Of a stretch of 64,000 nt of DNA, positions 19,869 through 28,082 are shown in pieces. A program made the translations under genes and the position numbers. The notes beneath the pieces are model-generated. The model had not been told where the DNA came from. It did not search any database and saw nothing but the letters and a program-made list of their open reading frames with translations. Numbering within the stretch: the stretch's first letter is position 1; every line of letters begins with the position of its first letter. The DNA is from Paraferrimonas sedimenticola (GTDB taxonomy: Bacteria; Pseudomonadota; Gammaproteobacteria; Enterobacterales; Shewanellaceae), in the NCBI RefSeq assembly GCF_002282855.1, contig NZ_NRIR01000004.1:248001-312000 (forward strand), given 5' to 3'.

Positions 19869-20510
19869 ATGGGCTTTTTCGACAAGCTGTTCGGGAAAAA
19901 AGCCGAGGCTGAGCCTCGGCAACTAAACCACCCAAGCCAGCTCAATCAAGGAGACATGATTGTGCTGGATGACAGTTTTGCCCTGCCGGGCTTGTTGCGT
20001 GGGCAGCAGTTCAAAGTCGAGAGTGTCAACTGCTACGAGTATCAAAACAGCCGAGCGCCTGAGTGGATACTTCGCGGAAACGGCCAACACACGCTATTCT
20101 TATCTATAGAGCAAGACGATGAAGAGTATCTGGCGGTTTCTATCAAGCTCACTCGAGCCGAAGTAGAAAGCTGTTTTGATATGGACGCCTTCGCCGACAT
20201 TTTCGAAGAAGGCGTGTTTGCAGAGCTCGAAGGGCACGAGCAAGATGGCGAGTTGGCCGGATGGTTAAATGGCCGCTATCGACAAACCGATTTTGCCGAG
20301 TTTGGCTATTTTCACCGCGCCGACTATCGCCACACCCGCCCACCTCAAGACGCCAATCAATCCCACGGCGACGCGTTTGAGGCCTACCAGCTAGTTAATG
20401 ACAACGAAACTCACGCCATCGACATAGAAGTCTATGAAAATGGCGAGACGGATGTCATGCTCACGCTATACCGTCCGGTGTCTGACATCAGAGAGTACTG
20501 GCCAGCATGA
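19869..20510 (+). CDS. DUF2491 family protein (YjfK type)
   Basis: This 213-residue cytosolic protein begins MGFFDKLFGKK, a short amphipathic basic helix common in proteins that touch the membrane, and continues as an acidic beta-rich domain with many Asp/Glu. It matches the DUF2491/YjfK family as I know it. The start lies 3 bp after the PspA stop and the end overlaps the next gene by 4 bp (ATGA), so the genes are tightly coupled. No catalytic motif is evident. In E. coli, yjfK sits directly after the PspA-like yjfJ, which supports the assignment and a shared role at the membrane. Confidence 0.85.
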   Translation: MGFFDKLFGKKAEAEPRQLNHPSQLNQGDMIVLDDSFALPGLLRGQQFKVESVNCYEYQNSRAPEWILRGNGQHTLFLSIEQDDEEYLAVSIKLTRAEVESCFDMDAFADIFEEGVFAELEGHEQDGELAGWLNGRYRQTDFAEFGYFHRADYRHTRPPQDANQSHGDAFEAYQLVNDNETHAIDIEVYENGETDVMLTLYRPVSDIREYWPA

Positions 20511-20860
20511 GTAAAGCCGACAACAAACCCAAAAGAAACGCTGAAGATTTGCCGAAAAAATGGCAAGCCGGTCAGCGCGCTGCCAAGGCCACCCAAGTGG
20601 CCTTTGACCTAGATGAACAGTTTCAATACCAAATTCGCCGTGAAGCATTAGACGCGGGTCTAAGCCCATCGGATCAAATTCGCACCATACTTGGCCTTAG
20701 CGTTAACAAGCGACCCAAGCGCCCGCGTTTGACCCTGACTTTAAACGCTGACGACTACCAGGAATTGGCGCAAAAATACCAGCTTAGCGCCGATGAGCAA
20801 TTAGAAATAAAGAAACAAGTGCAGCAAGATTTGGTACGCTATCTTTCAGAAAAACAGTAA
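20507..20860 (+). CDS. Small basic protein, possibly a tandem ribbon-helix-helix regulator
   Basis: This 117-residue protein overlaps the DUF2491 gene by 4 bp. After a lysine-rich start it shows two similar parts. Residues about 31-62 contain a strand QVAFDL followed by two helices (the second SPSDQIRTILGL). Residues about 72-110 contain a strand RLTLTL followed by two helices (the second SADEQLEIKKQVQ). Strand-helix-helix with a polar strand is the ribbon-helix-helix DNA-binding layout, here possibly duplicated so one chain could make a pseudo-dimer. I recognise no named family. If correct, it could be the regulator of the paired palindromes upstream of DUF2170, but this is inference. Confidence 0.6.
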   Translation: MSKADNKPKRNAEDLPKKWQAGQRAAKATQVAFDLDEQFQYQIRREALDAGLSPSDQIRTILGLSVNKRPKRPRLTLTLNADDYQELAQKYQLSADEQLEIKKQVQQDLVRYLSEKQ

Positions 20861-20890
20861 AGCAGCGAACCCGCAACAAGGATCTACACC

Positions 20891-21727
20891 ATGGCAGGAG
20901 CCGGCAGCCCTTCAACCTCGTCCAATCATCCCCAGCTAACCCCAGCCGAGATCGCCATGATGATACTGTCTTTTGTGGCGGTATTGGTGGTGCTGACCAT
21001 GACCTTTGGCAAGCTGGACGAAGAAACCTACCAACTCTTGTTCTACCTAGATACCGGCATTTGTCTGGTGTTTCAGGTGAAGTTTTTCAGTGGACTGTTT
21101 AGCGCAGACAGTAAACGCGAGTATCTAAAGCGCAACTGGATAGATTTCGTTGCCAGTATTCCTGCGGTAGAAGAGCTTCGCTTTGCGCGTATTTTCCAAA
21201 TATTGCGCGTGATACGTCTCATTCGGGTCAGCCGCTCAGTTCTGATTCCGCTGCTGCGCCAACGCACTCAAACTGGCGCTATGGGCTTGTTGTTAGCCAC
21301 AGTGGTGCTAATTAGCCTGAGCTCAATCCTAATTCTCTTGGTTGAAGGTGGACACCCAGATTCCAATATCAATACCGCCGAGGAAGCCATTTGGTGGGCA
21401 TTTGTGACCATTTCTACCGTGGGCTATGGCGATTACTACCCGTCCACTGGAGCCGGTCGACTTTTAGGTGGTCTGGTGATCATCGGCGGTGTGGGTTTCT
21501 TTGGGGTGGTATCAGGCTACGTAGCCTCGATGTTTGTCGCACCAGACCAAGAGGAAACTGTCGAGGCATCTGAAGCCCGAACCCGAGCCGAGCTTGAAAA
21601 AATTCTGGCGGAAATGGAGGACAACCAGGACGCCATGCGAGCTAATCAGCGCAAGATGGAGGCCAACCAGAAGCAGATTCAGGGGCAGCTTGATGAGATT
21701 AAAGCGCTGTTGCAGTCTAGGGACTAG
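20891..21727 (+). CDS. Voltage-gated-like potassium channel
   Basis: This 278-residue protein has a six-helix ion-channel core. A first helix lies at about 20-40. An S4-like helix at 97-113 places arginines at roughly every third residue. The pore loop carries the K+ selectivity filter TVGYGD at 176-181, and a last pore helix spans about 190-212. The C-terminal 50 residues are a Glu/Gln/Met-rich coiled coil with repeats of AN(Q)R/KM, probably for tetramer assembly. It follows the cluster after a 30-bp gap with an AAGGA site and probably belongs to it. K+ flux control would fit membrane-potential loss sensed by PspA-type systems. Gating is not deducible. Confidence 0.92.
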   Translation: MAGAGSPSTSSNHPQLTPAEIAMMILSFVAVLVVLTMTFGKLDEETYQLLFYLDTGICLVFQVKFFSGLFSADSKREYLKRNWIDFVASIPAVEELRFARIFQILRVIRLIRVSRSVLIPLLRQRTQTGAMGLLLATVVLISLSSILILLVEGGHPDSNINTAEEAIWWAFVTISTVGYGDYYPSTGAGRLLGGLVIIGGVGFFGVVSGYVASMFVAPDQEETVEASEARTRAELEKILAEMEDNQDAMRANQRKMEANQKQIQGQLDEIKALLQSRD

Positions 21728-21768
21728 GGCTTTTTTCTTTGTGCTATCCCAGTCATCCTTGCCATTTC

Positions 21769-21893
21769 CGTCATCCTCAGCTTGACTGGGGATCCACCTA
21801 ACTGCTAATAGCGGTTTGCTAGATTCCCGCCTTCGCGAGAATGACGACGTTGGCTCCGCGGGTATGACGCCTTAGTTGCCGCGGGAATGACGG
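21769..21893. repeat. Intergenic palindromic repeat of the GTCATTCCCGCG type
   Basis: The stretch after the channel gene contains CGTCATCCTCAGCTTGACTG at the left and AGATTCCCGCCTTCGCGAGA followed by ATGACG at the right. These are inverted ends of a roughly 79-bp element (21769-21847). Two further half-copies (GCGGGTATGACG and GCGGGAATGACGG) follow to 21893. The same end sequences occur twice inside thiDE at 38991-39177. Such elements are widespread intergenic palindromes, non-autonomous and of debated origin. Here they sit between convergent genes. Confidence 0.8.
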
Positions 21894-21917
21894 TTTTAGT
21901 CGCTAATCCCAAGATCC

Positions 21918-21944
21918 AAAAAAGTCACCCGAGGGTGACTTTTT
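21918..21944. terminator. Bidirectional intrinsic terminator
   Basis: AAAAAGTCACC / GGTGACTTTTT forms a strong hairpin with A and T tracts on both sides, lying between the convergent channel gene and the SH3-protein gene. It should stop transcription from both strands. Confidence 0.9.
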
Positions 21945-21965
21945 CAATGCCTAACAGGCCAATCG

Positions 21966-22595
21966 CTACATCCAGCGATCACCACCACCGCGACGTTTTG
22001 GCTTTGGCAAACGGCTGATCAACAGGCCTAACAGAATACCACCAGTCACAATACCGGCACCTTCGCGCCACATGGCGAACTGCTCGTCTTTGCGCACTTC
22101 TGATAGCTCGGTTTCCGCCTTTTGCTGTGCTTGCAACGCAGACGCTAACGCGCGCTTGGTTTTGGCCAGCTCGTTTTGGGTGCTTTCCAACTCGCCACCT
22201 AGGTTGCGCTTAACCGCCGCCAGTTCAGTACTCAGGGTCTGTTGCTGCTGTTGCGCGGCTTCAGAGCTTGCCTGAGCGCTGTCTTGCGCCGCTACCGCCG
22301 CTTCTACGCGAGCGCGAAAGCTTGGGTTTGTGGTGACAAATTCGCTTGGGATCCAACCTTCACGCCCTTTGTGGTCGCGCACTTTGGTGTAATCGTTTTG
22401 AGTCTCACCCAATAGAGTGATTTGCATGCCGGTCTCAACCGTACCCAAAATACGATACTGGTTAGAAGGACCCGCTTGCAGGTATACGTAGACGTCATCG
22501 GAAATATAGCCGTCCTCGGCTGCGACAGGCGCGCTCGACAATACAGAAGTGGCGGCCATCGCCAGTGCAAGAAGTGTTAACCGTGACTGTTTCAC
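21966..22595 (-). CDS. TIGR04211-type SH3 domain protein (YgiM-like)
   Basis: This 209-residue envelope protein has a signal peptide (cleavage after about AAE/ near residue 26), a bacterial SH3 domain (about 28-92, with VYLQAGPSNQYRILGTV and GWIPSEFV), a Gln/Ala-rich coiled coil (about 95-175), a C-terminal membrane helix (about 178-196) and a basic tail. E. coli YgiM has the same plan, and there it lies near glnE and ygiF, as here. The SH3 domain probably binds peptidoglycan or another envelope ligand. The exact role is not known. Confidence 0.88.
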   Translation of the reverse strand: MKQSRLTLLALAMAATSVLSSAPVAAEDGYISDDVYVYLQAGPSNQYRILGTVETGMQITLLGETQNDYTKVRDHKGREGWIPSEFVTTNPSFRARVEAAVAAQDSAQASSEAAQQQQQTLSTELAAVKRNLGGELESTQNELAKTKRALASALQAQQKAETELSEVRKDEQFAMWREGAGIVTGGILLGLLISRLPKPKRRGGGDRWM

Positions 22596-22714
22596 TGATT
22601 GGGTTCCTTAAGCCAATGATGCGCCCATGCTAGGGAGTTCGGCACAACAATGCAAGGGTTGCGGCGGGTAGGTTTGGCCTCCATCGCACCCCTGATTAAT
22701 AAAAACAAAAAATA

Positions 22715-22750
22715 GTTACTAAAAACAAAAAGAGGCTCAAATTGAGCCCC
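22715..22750 (-). terminator. Intrinsic terminator after the pit gene
   Basis: On the minus strand the stem GGCTCAA-T-TTGAGCC (22748-22734) is followed by CTCTTTTTGTTTTTAG. It lies about 30 bp beyond the phosphate-transporter stop codon and ends the DUF47-pit transcript. Upstream of the SH3 gene the rest of the gap (22596-22714) shows nothing specific. Confidence 0.88.
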
Positions 22751-22777
22751 TTCATTCTAACTAAGTGCAGTTGTCGC

Positions 22778-24046
22778 TTAGCTGAATATTCCTTTGATAA
22801 TGTAAAAGAATACAATCGACAAACCGGCACCCGCAGGTAGGGTGATAACCCAAGATACGACGATGTTACGCACCACACCTAGGTTTAGAGCCGCGATACC
22901 GCGCGCCATACCAACACCTAGTACCGCACCCACTAGAGTTTGAGTGGTAGAGATAGGCAGACCGGTACCAGAAGCAATCACTACGGTACTCGCGGCCGCA
23001 AGCTCAGCGGCAAAACCACGGCTTGGAGTCAGGTGAGTAATGTTGCGACCAATGGTCTCAATTACGCGCTTACCAAAGATAGCCAGACCTAAAACGATAC
23101 CCACACCACCAAGCGGCAAAATCCACCAGGCCAACTGTGCTTTGGCGCCAATTTCACCGCCGCTTTCAACGATAGATACTACCGCGGCCAAAGGACCAAT
23201 AGCGTTGGCTACGTCATTAGAGCCGTGGGCAAATGCCATACAACAAGCGGTGATTACCATCAAAATGGCGAAGATTTTCTCTACGTTGTAGTAGTGATCA
23301 TCACGAGTGGCTTCTAGGTTTACCTTCACCTTACCGATGAAGTACTTACCAATACCAGCGACAATCAAACCAATGGCAATCGATAAGCCGTAGGCTTCAA
23401 CAGTGCTAAAGTGCAAGCCAACGTGCTTTAGACCTTTGGTGATGGTGACCAGCGACATAATAAAACCGGCGAACATCATGTACATAGGTACGTAGCGCTT
23501 AGCCGCGGAAAACGGGTCTTCTTTATCGAAGATGAGCTTTTGCGCCGTCTGGAATATGAGATAAGCAATGAAGCCGGATATGGCCGGGGTTACTACCCAA
23601 GAGCCAACAATGCCGCCGACTTTGCCCCACTCAACTGCTTCGGTACCAACACCCACTGCGGCAAAACCAACAATAGCGCCTACGATCGAGTGAGTAGTGG
23701 ATACCGGCCAGCCCAAGTAAGAGGCTAGAACCAACCACAAACCCGCCGCCAACAGTGCTGAAATCATACCGAACACCAAAAGCTCAGGTGTGTCGATAAA
23801 GTAGCCAGAGTCGATAATACCTTTGCGAATTGTGCTGGTGACTTCGCCACCCGCCAAGTACGCACCAGCAAACTCAAACACCATAGCAATCAAAACTGCT
23901 TGCTTAATGGTTAGCGCTTTTGAGCCAACAGAGGTGCCCATAGCATTGGCAACGTCATTTGCACCAATACCCCACGCCATTAAAAAACCGAACAGCGCGG
24001 CAAAACCGATCAACCAAGGACCGTGAGTAACTAGAATATCTACCAT
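22778..24046 (-). CDS. Low-affinity inorganic phosphate transporter (Pit family)
   Basis: This 422-residue inner-membrane carrier probably takes up phosphate as a metal-phosphate complex with protons. It has about ten to eleven hydrophobic helices and the family's duplicated signature: GANDVANAMGTSVG (from residue 28) and GSNDVANAIGPLAA (about 270). The gene lies 27 bp downstream of a DUF47 gene. This pairing is typical of Pit loci, where the PhoU-like DUF47 protein modulates the carrier. No PHO box was recognised upstream. Function as phosphate rather than sulfate carrier is inferred from the family. Confidence 0.93.
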   Translation of the reverse strand: MVDILVTHGPWLIGFAALFGFLMAWGIGANDVANAMGTSVGSKALTIKQAVLIAMVFEFAGAYLAGGEVTSTIRKGIIDSGYFIDTPELLVFGMISALLAAGLWLVLASYLGWPVSTTHSIVGAIVGFAAVGVGTEAVEWGKVGGIVGSWVVTPAISGFIAYLIFQTAQKLIFDKEDPFSAAKRYVPMYMMFAGFIMSLVTITKGLKHVGLHFSTVEAYGLSIAIGLIVAGIGKYFIGKVKVNLEATRDDHYYNVEKIFAILMVITACCMAFAHGSNDVANAIGPLAAVVSIVESGGEIGAKAQLAWWILPLGGVGIVLGLAIFGKRVIETIGRNITHLTPSRGFAAELAAASTVVIASGTGLPISTTQTLVGAVLGVGMARGIAALNLGVVRNIVVSWVITLPAGAGLSIVFFYIIKGIFS

Positions 24047-24073
24047 TGTTATAACCTTAAAAGACGCCTCGCG

Positions 24074-24754
24074 TTAGGCACGAGCTAGCATCAGTTCCAA
24101 ACGAGAACCCACGCGCTCGGCCAAATCCGCCAAATCGCCCGTCCATTCGATGATCTTGTAGAAGAACATCACATCGATGGGGTTCAATTGTTTTTCAATC
24201 TTGAACAAGTCGCGACGCAGCTGAATTTGCATTGCATCGGTATCGTCTTCAACGCGATCCAGGCGCTGAATCATCTTGGTTACTAGGTCTACTTCGCGAC
24301 CGCGAAAGCCAGACTCTAATAGCTCATCCAACTCGTTGATGGCTTCGTGAGCCTGATCAACTGCATCCAAGCATCTTTGGGTATAGGCGAGAAACGATTT
24401 TTCCAAACCGTCAGGGATAGACATTTCACGACCGATGATTCGACCGGCGATGTCTTTTGCCTTATTGGCAATTTTGTCTTGGTGGGTCAGTACTTCAAGG
24501 ATATCGGTACGCTCGACGGGCATAAACAGCCCACCAGGTAGAGACATACGCAAATCACGTTTAATCACATCAGCATCTTTCTCTAGCTGGCTGATTTGAT
24601 CTCGGTACTGGTTGGCCGCATTCCAATCATCAGCGATCACCGCTTCTAAGAAGGGTATCAGAGTGTTGCTACACTCTTTAACGACATTGATGTGCTCTTG
24701 CAGCGGTTTAATCGGCGATTTTGCAAAGACGCCTAAAATAGAGTTTACTGGCAT
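24074..24754 (-). CDS. DUF47/PhoU-like regulator of the Pit transporter (TIGR00153)
   Basis: This 226-residue all-helical soluble protein begins MPVNSILGVFAKSPIKPLQ and has repeated acidic helices with E/DxxxD patterns (RVEDDTDAMQIQLRR), as in PhoU-type metal-binding bundles. Its length and the Pit gene 27 bp downstream match the DUF47 family. It likely tunes phosphate uptake. The first gene of the two-gene operon, it is read divergently from the CYTH-CHAD gene across about 220 bp in which I recognised no specific element. Confidence 0.9.
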   Translation of the reverse strand: MPVNSILGVFAKSPIKPLQEHINVVKECSNTLIPFLEAVIADDWNAANQYRDQISQLEKDADVIKRDLRMSLPGGLFMPVERTDILEVLTHQDKIANKAKDIAGRIIGREMSIPDGLEKSFLAYTQRCLDAVDQAHEAINELDELLESGFRGREVDLVTKMIQRLDRVEDDTDAMQIQLRRDLFKIEKQLNPIDVMFFYKIIEWTGDLADLAERVGSRLELMLARA

Positions 24755-24974
24755 AGCCGTTACCTATTTTGATGGTTTTCCACACGGGAATTTCGGCGCA
24801 TGTTAACCCATGCTCTAGCCAAAGAAAACCGCCAAATGGCACGAAATTGGGGCGCATCGCCGTCAAGAAGCATAGCAGTTTTGCGCAAACACTGATGACA
24901 AGCGCTTTTTGCATTCTGACGCTTTAATTACCAAGTCATGACTTTTTTATTAAAACTTTGAGAAATTGTAAAGA

Positions 24975-26438
24975 ATGAGCCAGACGGAAGTCGAGCTAAA
25001 ACTCCTCGTAAAGCCTGAACACGCGAATGAACTCAATCAGATAGCACCAAGATTGGGACAGTTGCAACAACAAACGCGACAACATCTGCGCAACACTTAC
25101 TTCGATACTCCGGAACTGCAGTTGCGTCGATGGAACATGGGATTAAGGGTTCGCAAAGGCCCAGATTTCTGCGAACAAACCCTAAAAACCGCTGGCCAAG
25201 TTCAGGGCGGACTACACAGTCGCCCTGAGTACAACGTATCAATCGAACAAAACATCCCCAATTTGTCCCTATTTCCCGACGAAATTTGGCCTGCCGACAG
25301 TCAGCTTGAGACGGTACAGTCAGAGCTTACCGCACTTTTCAGCACCGACTTTGACCGTCAACTCTGGCTATTAGAAGCCGAACAACAGCAAATAGAGATG
25401 TGTTTGGATCAAGGGGAGATTCAAGCGCAAACCGCGACCTCCCCCATTAGTGAGTTGGAACTGGAATTGGTCGATGGCGAGCCAAGCATACTATTTGATA
25501 TCGCCATGCAAATAGCCGAGTGCATTCCGGTGCGTTTGGGACGCGAAAGCAAAGCTAAACGCGGCTACCAAATGGCAGCGCAAGCCTCCGATGCGCTACT
25601 CAATGACCTAGATTACATTCAGCTCAACCCAGAGTTATCACCAGCCAAAGCCTTTCAAACCTTATTAATGGCAGGACTTGAGCGCTGGCAGACGCTTGAG
25701 CTGATGCTCGAAAGCAACCCCAGCCCCAGCTTGTGGCATCACTTGCGCGTGTCGCTGCGGATGATCCGTTTGGTGATGAAGCAATTCAATCAGCTCACCG
25801 ATGCGTTTGAGAATGCCTTTGCTCAATTGGAAAAGCACTTGGGCTTTGTGGATCAAGCCGCTGCTATCGAGCAAGCTCTGGGGATAAACAGCCGCAGTCT
25901 GCGCAAAGTGGCCGATGCTGATGCGATTAATCAGGTGTTAGAAGCTCGTCTCGAAGCGCTAGGATTAAGCCAAAAGCTGTCGCAAATTACCAGCGAGCTG
26001 TCTTACGGCCAGTTACAGCTGCACTTATTGCAGCTCGCCAGCATGGGTGAAATCCACACAGATACGCAAGATTTGCGCGACCACGCCACTCGCTTTCAAG
26101 CCGAATCCTGGCAAATGGTGCAGCAACTGATGCCGGTTAACACCGACCTCGACAAACAGGATTACCTGGAATTTGCCGCGCCACTTGAGAAAAGCTTACT
26201 GGTGGGCGTGAGTTACGGTGAGTTATACGGTCACGCTGGTCGTGACGATTTCCGTCTGCCTTGGAATGACATGGCCGCTGGTATCGCCGAACTGGCTTGC
26301 TATCAAGAGATTCGAGGCGCGGCTGCACAGCTAGAGATAGACATTGAGTCTTGGCTGGCGCGCAAAGAGGACTCACTGGTATTTGCCATGGAACAATCGC
26401 GCCGCAATGCTCTGCTGCAGACGCCGTATTGGCAGTAG
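24975..26438 (+). CDS. ygiF: CYTH-CHAD inorganic triphosphatase (YgiF-like)
   Basis: This 487-residue protein has an N-terminal CYTH domain with the hallmark ExExK motif (EVELK, residues 5-9), basic/acidic pairs lining the tunnel (RVRKGP near 60) and GRESKAKRGYQ near 195. A C-terminal CHAD domain (about 215-480) is rich in helices and conserved His/Arg that bind polyphosphate. E. coli YgiF hydrolyses inorganic tripolyphosphate. Its neighbourhood with glnE and a YgiM-type gene resembles E. coli, although here other genes intervene. The ribosome-binding site is weak (TAAAGA). Proximity to the Pit transporter gives a phosphate theme. Confidence 0.92.
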   Translation: MSQTEVELKLLVKPEHANELNQIAPRLGQLQQQTRQHLRNTYFDTPELQLRRWNMGLRVRKGPDFCEQTLKTAGQVQGGLHSRPEYNVSIEQNIPNLSLFPDEIWPADSQLETVQSELTALFSTDFDRQLWLLEAEQQQIEMCLDQGEIQAQTATSPISELELELVDGEPSILFDIAMQIAECIPVRLGRESKAKRGYQMAAQASDALLNDLDYIQLNPELSPAKAFQTLLMAGLERWQTLELMLESNPSPSLWHHLRVSLRMIRLVMKQFNQLTDAFENAFAQLEKHLGFVDQAAAIEQALGINSRSLRKVADADAINQVLEARLEALGLSQKLSQITSELSYGQLQLHLLQLASMGEIHTDTQDLRDHATRFQAESWQMVQQLMPVNTDLDKQDYLEFAAPLEKSLLVGVSYGELYGHAGRDDFRLPWNDMAAGIAELACYQEIRGAAAQLEIDIESWLARKEDSLVFAMEQSRRNALLQTPYWQ

Positions 26439-26457
26439 TTTTTTGAACGTTTAGAAC

Positions 26458-26490
26458 AAAATCCCCGAACACTTGTTTCGGGGATTTTTT
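26458..26490. terminator. Bidirectional intrinsic terminator
   Basis: AAAATCCCCGAA / TTCGGGGATTTTTT forms a strong hairpin between the convergent CYTH-CHAD and DUF2947 genes, with A and T tracts on both sides. Confidence 0.93.
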
Positions 26491-26493
26491 GAT

Positions 26494-26970
26494 TTAGCTT
26501 TTATCGCCTAGGCGGTAACTGCCGTTGGAGAGAAACTGAACCACTTGATTTCGTTTTTTACCAACTAGTAAGGCACCATCGTCCATAAATAGGAAACACT
26601 TCCAAGTGCGCTTGAACACGCCCCAACGAGTTTCCAGCACGGTACGCTGATCGACACAGTAATACACTAGCGTGTTATCGTCCCAATCGAGGTGAGCTAT
26701 TAATTCTTCCGGTAATTGGGTCTGGTCGCTATCCCAAACACTCTCCCAGTCGCCACTCTCTCCCCAAGTTTCCACCGCAAACGCCCAGTCGCCTTTCTTA
26801 AAAAAGTCCGGGTGGTCCACTTGAGTGCTTACCGCTTGCTTCCACAACTGCGCAGCTCGAGGCTCGGTCATAGGACGAATCGCCTCGGCATCGTTATCGC
26901 TGACCGGCAAGTCTTCGCGACGAAACATCCAGGCGTTTTTGAATTCGGTTAGCGCAATATACGGGCTCAT
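26494..26970 (-). CDS. DUF2947 family protein
   Basis: This 158-residue acidic, Trp-rich cytosolic protein matches what I know of the DUF2947 family of marine gammaproteobacteria. It has no signal peptide or catalytic motif. Sequence marks include [14 protein letters not shown] (about 62-75) and [20 protein letters not shown]. Its start overlaps the dusA stop by 4 bp (ATGA arrangement), so it is translated together with the tRNA-modifying enzyme. The function is unknown; the coupling might reflect a link to RNA or translation but is only positional. Confidence 0.75.
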   Translation of the reverse strand: MSPYIALTEFKNAWMFRREDLPVSDNDAEAIRPMTEPRAAQLWKQAVSTQVDHPDFFKKGDWAFAVETWGESGDWESVWDSDQTQLPEELIAHLDWDDNTLVYYCVDQRTVLETRWGVFKRTWKCFLFMDDGALLVGKKRNQVVQFLSNGSYRLGDKS

Positions 26971-28016
26971 GATCTGGCCTCTGGGTTTTTACGTTTGGCC
27001 TGAACCTGAGCCGCGTGAGCCGCCCCTTGCTGCATTTGCGCCAGTGCTTGTTCGATAACCTCTAGACCCGCACCTGGCTTATGGGCGTTCTCACTTAGGT
27101 GTCGACGCCATGCACGACCACCCGCTTGGCCTTGGAACAAGCCAATCATGTGGCGGGTGATGTGATTTAGGCGACCACCGTTAGCTAGGTGGCGCTCTAT
27201 ATACGGCAGCATGGCTTCCACCACATCTTCGCGGCTCATTGATGCTTGCTGCTCACCAAATAGCTCTTGGTCCACTTGAGCCACCATGTATGGGTTTTGG
27301 TAAGCCTCACGCCCCACCATCACACCATCCACGTGCGCCAGATGGGCTTTGGCTTGCTCAAAGTCGGTAATGCCGCCATTGATGCTAATGGTTAGCTCGG
27401 GAAAATCGCGTTTAAGCTGATACACCCGAGGGTAGTCCAGTGGCGGTATTTCGCGATTTTCTTTGGGGCTGAGGCCTTGCAACCAAGCTTTGCGTGCGTG
27501 CACGGTAAATAGATTCACACCTGCTTCAGACACTGTGCCAATAAAGTCGGTTAAGAACTGATAAGAGTCTTGGTCATCGATGCCAATGCGGCTTTTTACG
27601 GTTACCGGAATATCTACCACATCCGCCATGGCTTTCATGCAATCCGCCACCAACTGGGGCTCACCCATTAAGCAGGCACCAAAGCGACCGTTTTGAACCC
27701 GATCAGACGGGCAACCGACGTTAAGGTTTATCTCATCATAGCCACGCTGCTGGGCTAACACAGCGCACTCGGCCAGCGCTTTCGGGTCTGAGCCGCCGAG
27801 CTGCAAAGCCACCGGGTGCTCTTCTTCGTTGAAGCCCAAGTAATCGCCCTTGCCAAATAGAATGGCACCGGTTGTCACCATTTCCGTGTACAACAGAGTG
27901 TGCTTGGACATGGCGCGAGCCATGTAGCGGTAATGACGGTCGGTCCAATCCAGCATTGGAGCGATGGAGAATCTGTGGTTGTGCGCGCTAGACAAGAAAA
28001 GTGGTTCCACTGGCAA
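26967..28016 (-). CDS. dusA: tRNA-dihydrouridine(20/20a) synthase
   Basis: DusA uses FMN and NADPH to reduce U20/U20a in the tRNA D-loop. The 349-residue protein has the TIM-barrel start [15 protein letters not shown], the catalytic cysteine in NVGCPSDRV (Cys102), the FMN-phosphate segment [14 protein letters not shown] (about 235-248) and a C-terminal helical RNA-binding domain. DusA rather than DusB or DusC is indicated by the [10 protein letters not shown] and FLSxNAHKP-like tail. The gene is followed by DUF2947 with a 4-bp overlap. Confidence 0.95.
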   Translation of the reverse strand: MPVEPLFLSSAHNHRFSIAPMLDWTDRHYRYMARAMSKHTLLYTEMVTTGAILFGKGDYLGFNEEEHPVALQLGGSDPKALAECAVLAQQRGYDEINLNVGCPSDRVQNGRFGACLMGEPQLVADCMKAMADVVDIPVTVKSRIGIDDQDSYQFLTDFIGTVSEAGVNLFTVHARKAWLQGLSPKENREIPPLDYPRVYQLKRDFPELTISINGGITDFEQAKAHLAHVDGVMVGREAYQNPYMVAQVDQELFGEQQASMSREDVVEAMLPYIERHLANGGRLNHITRHMIGLFQGQAGGRAWRRHLSENAHKPGAGLEVIEQALAQMQQGAAHAAQVQAKRKNPEARS

Positions 28017-28082
28017 AAATTTGGGCTAAGTATACCACTCAAGCACCAGAATGTTTGTGGGCAATTTACCCCACACCTTAGG

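Noticed and set aside
22696-22878. Minus-strand 60-residue frame over the pit terminator
   Set aside because: It begins inside pit in another frame and spans the terminator hairpin and T tract.
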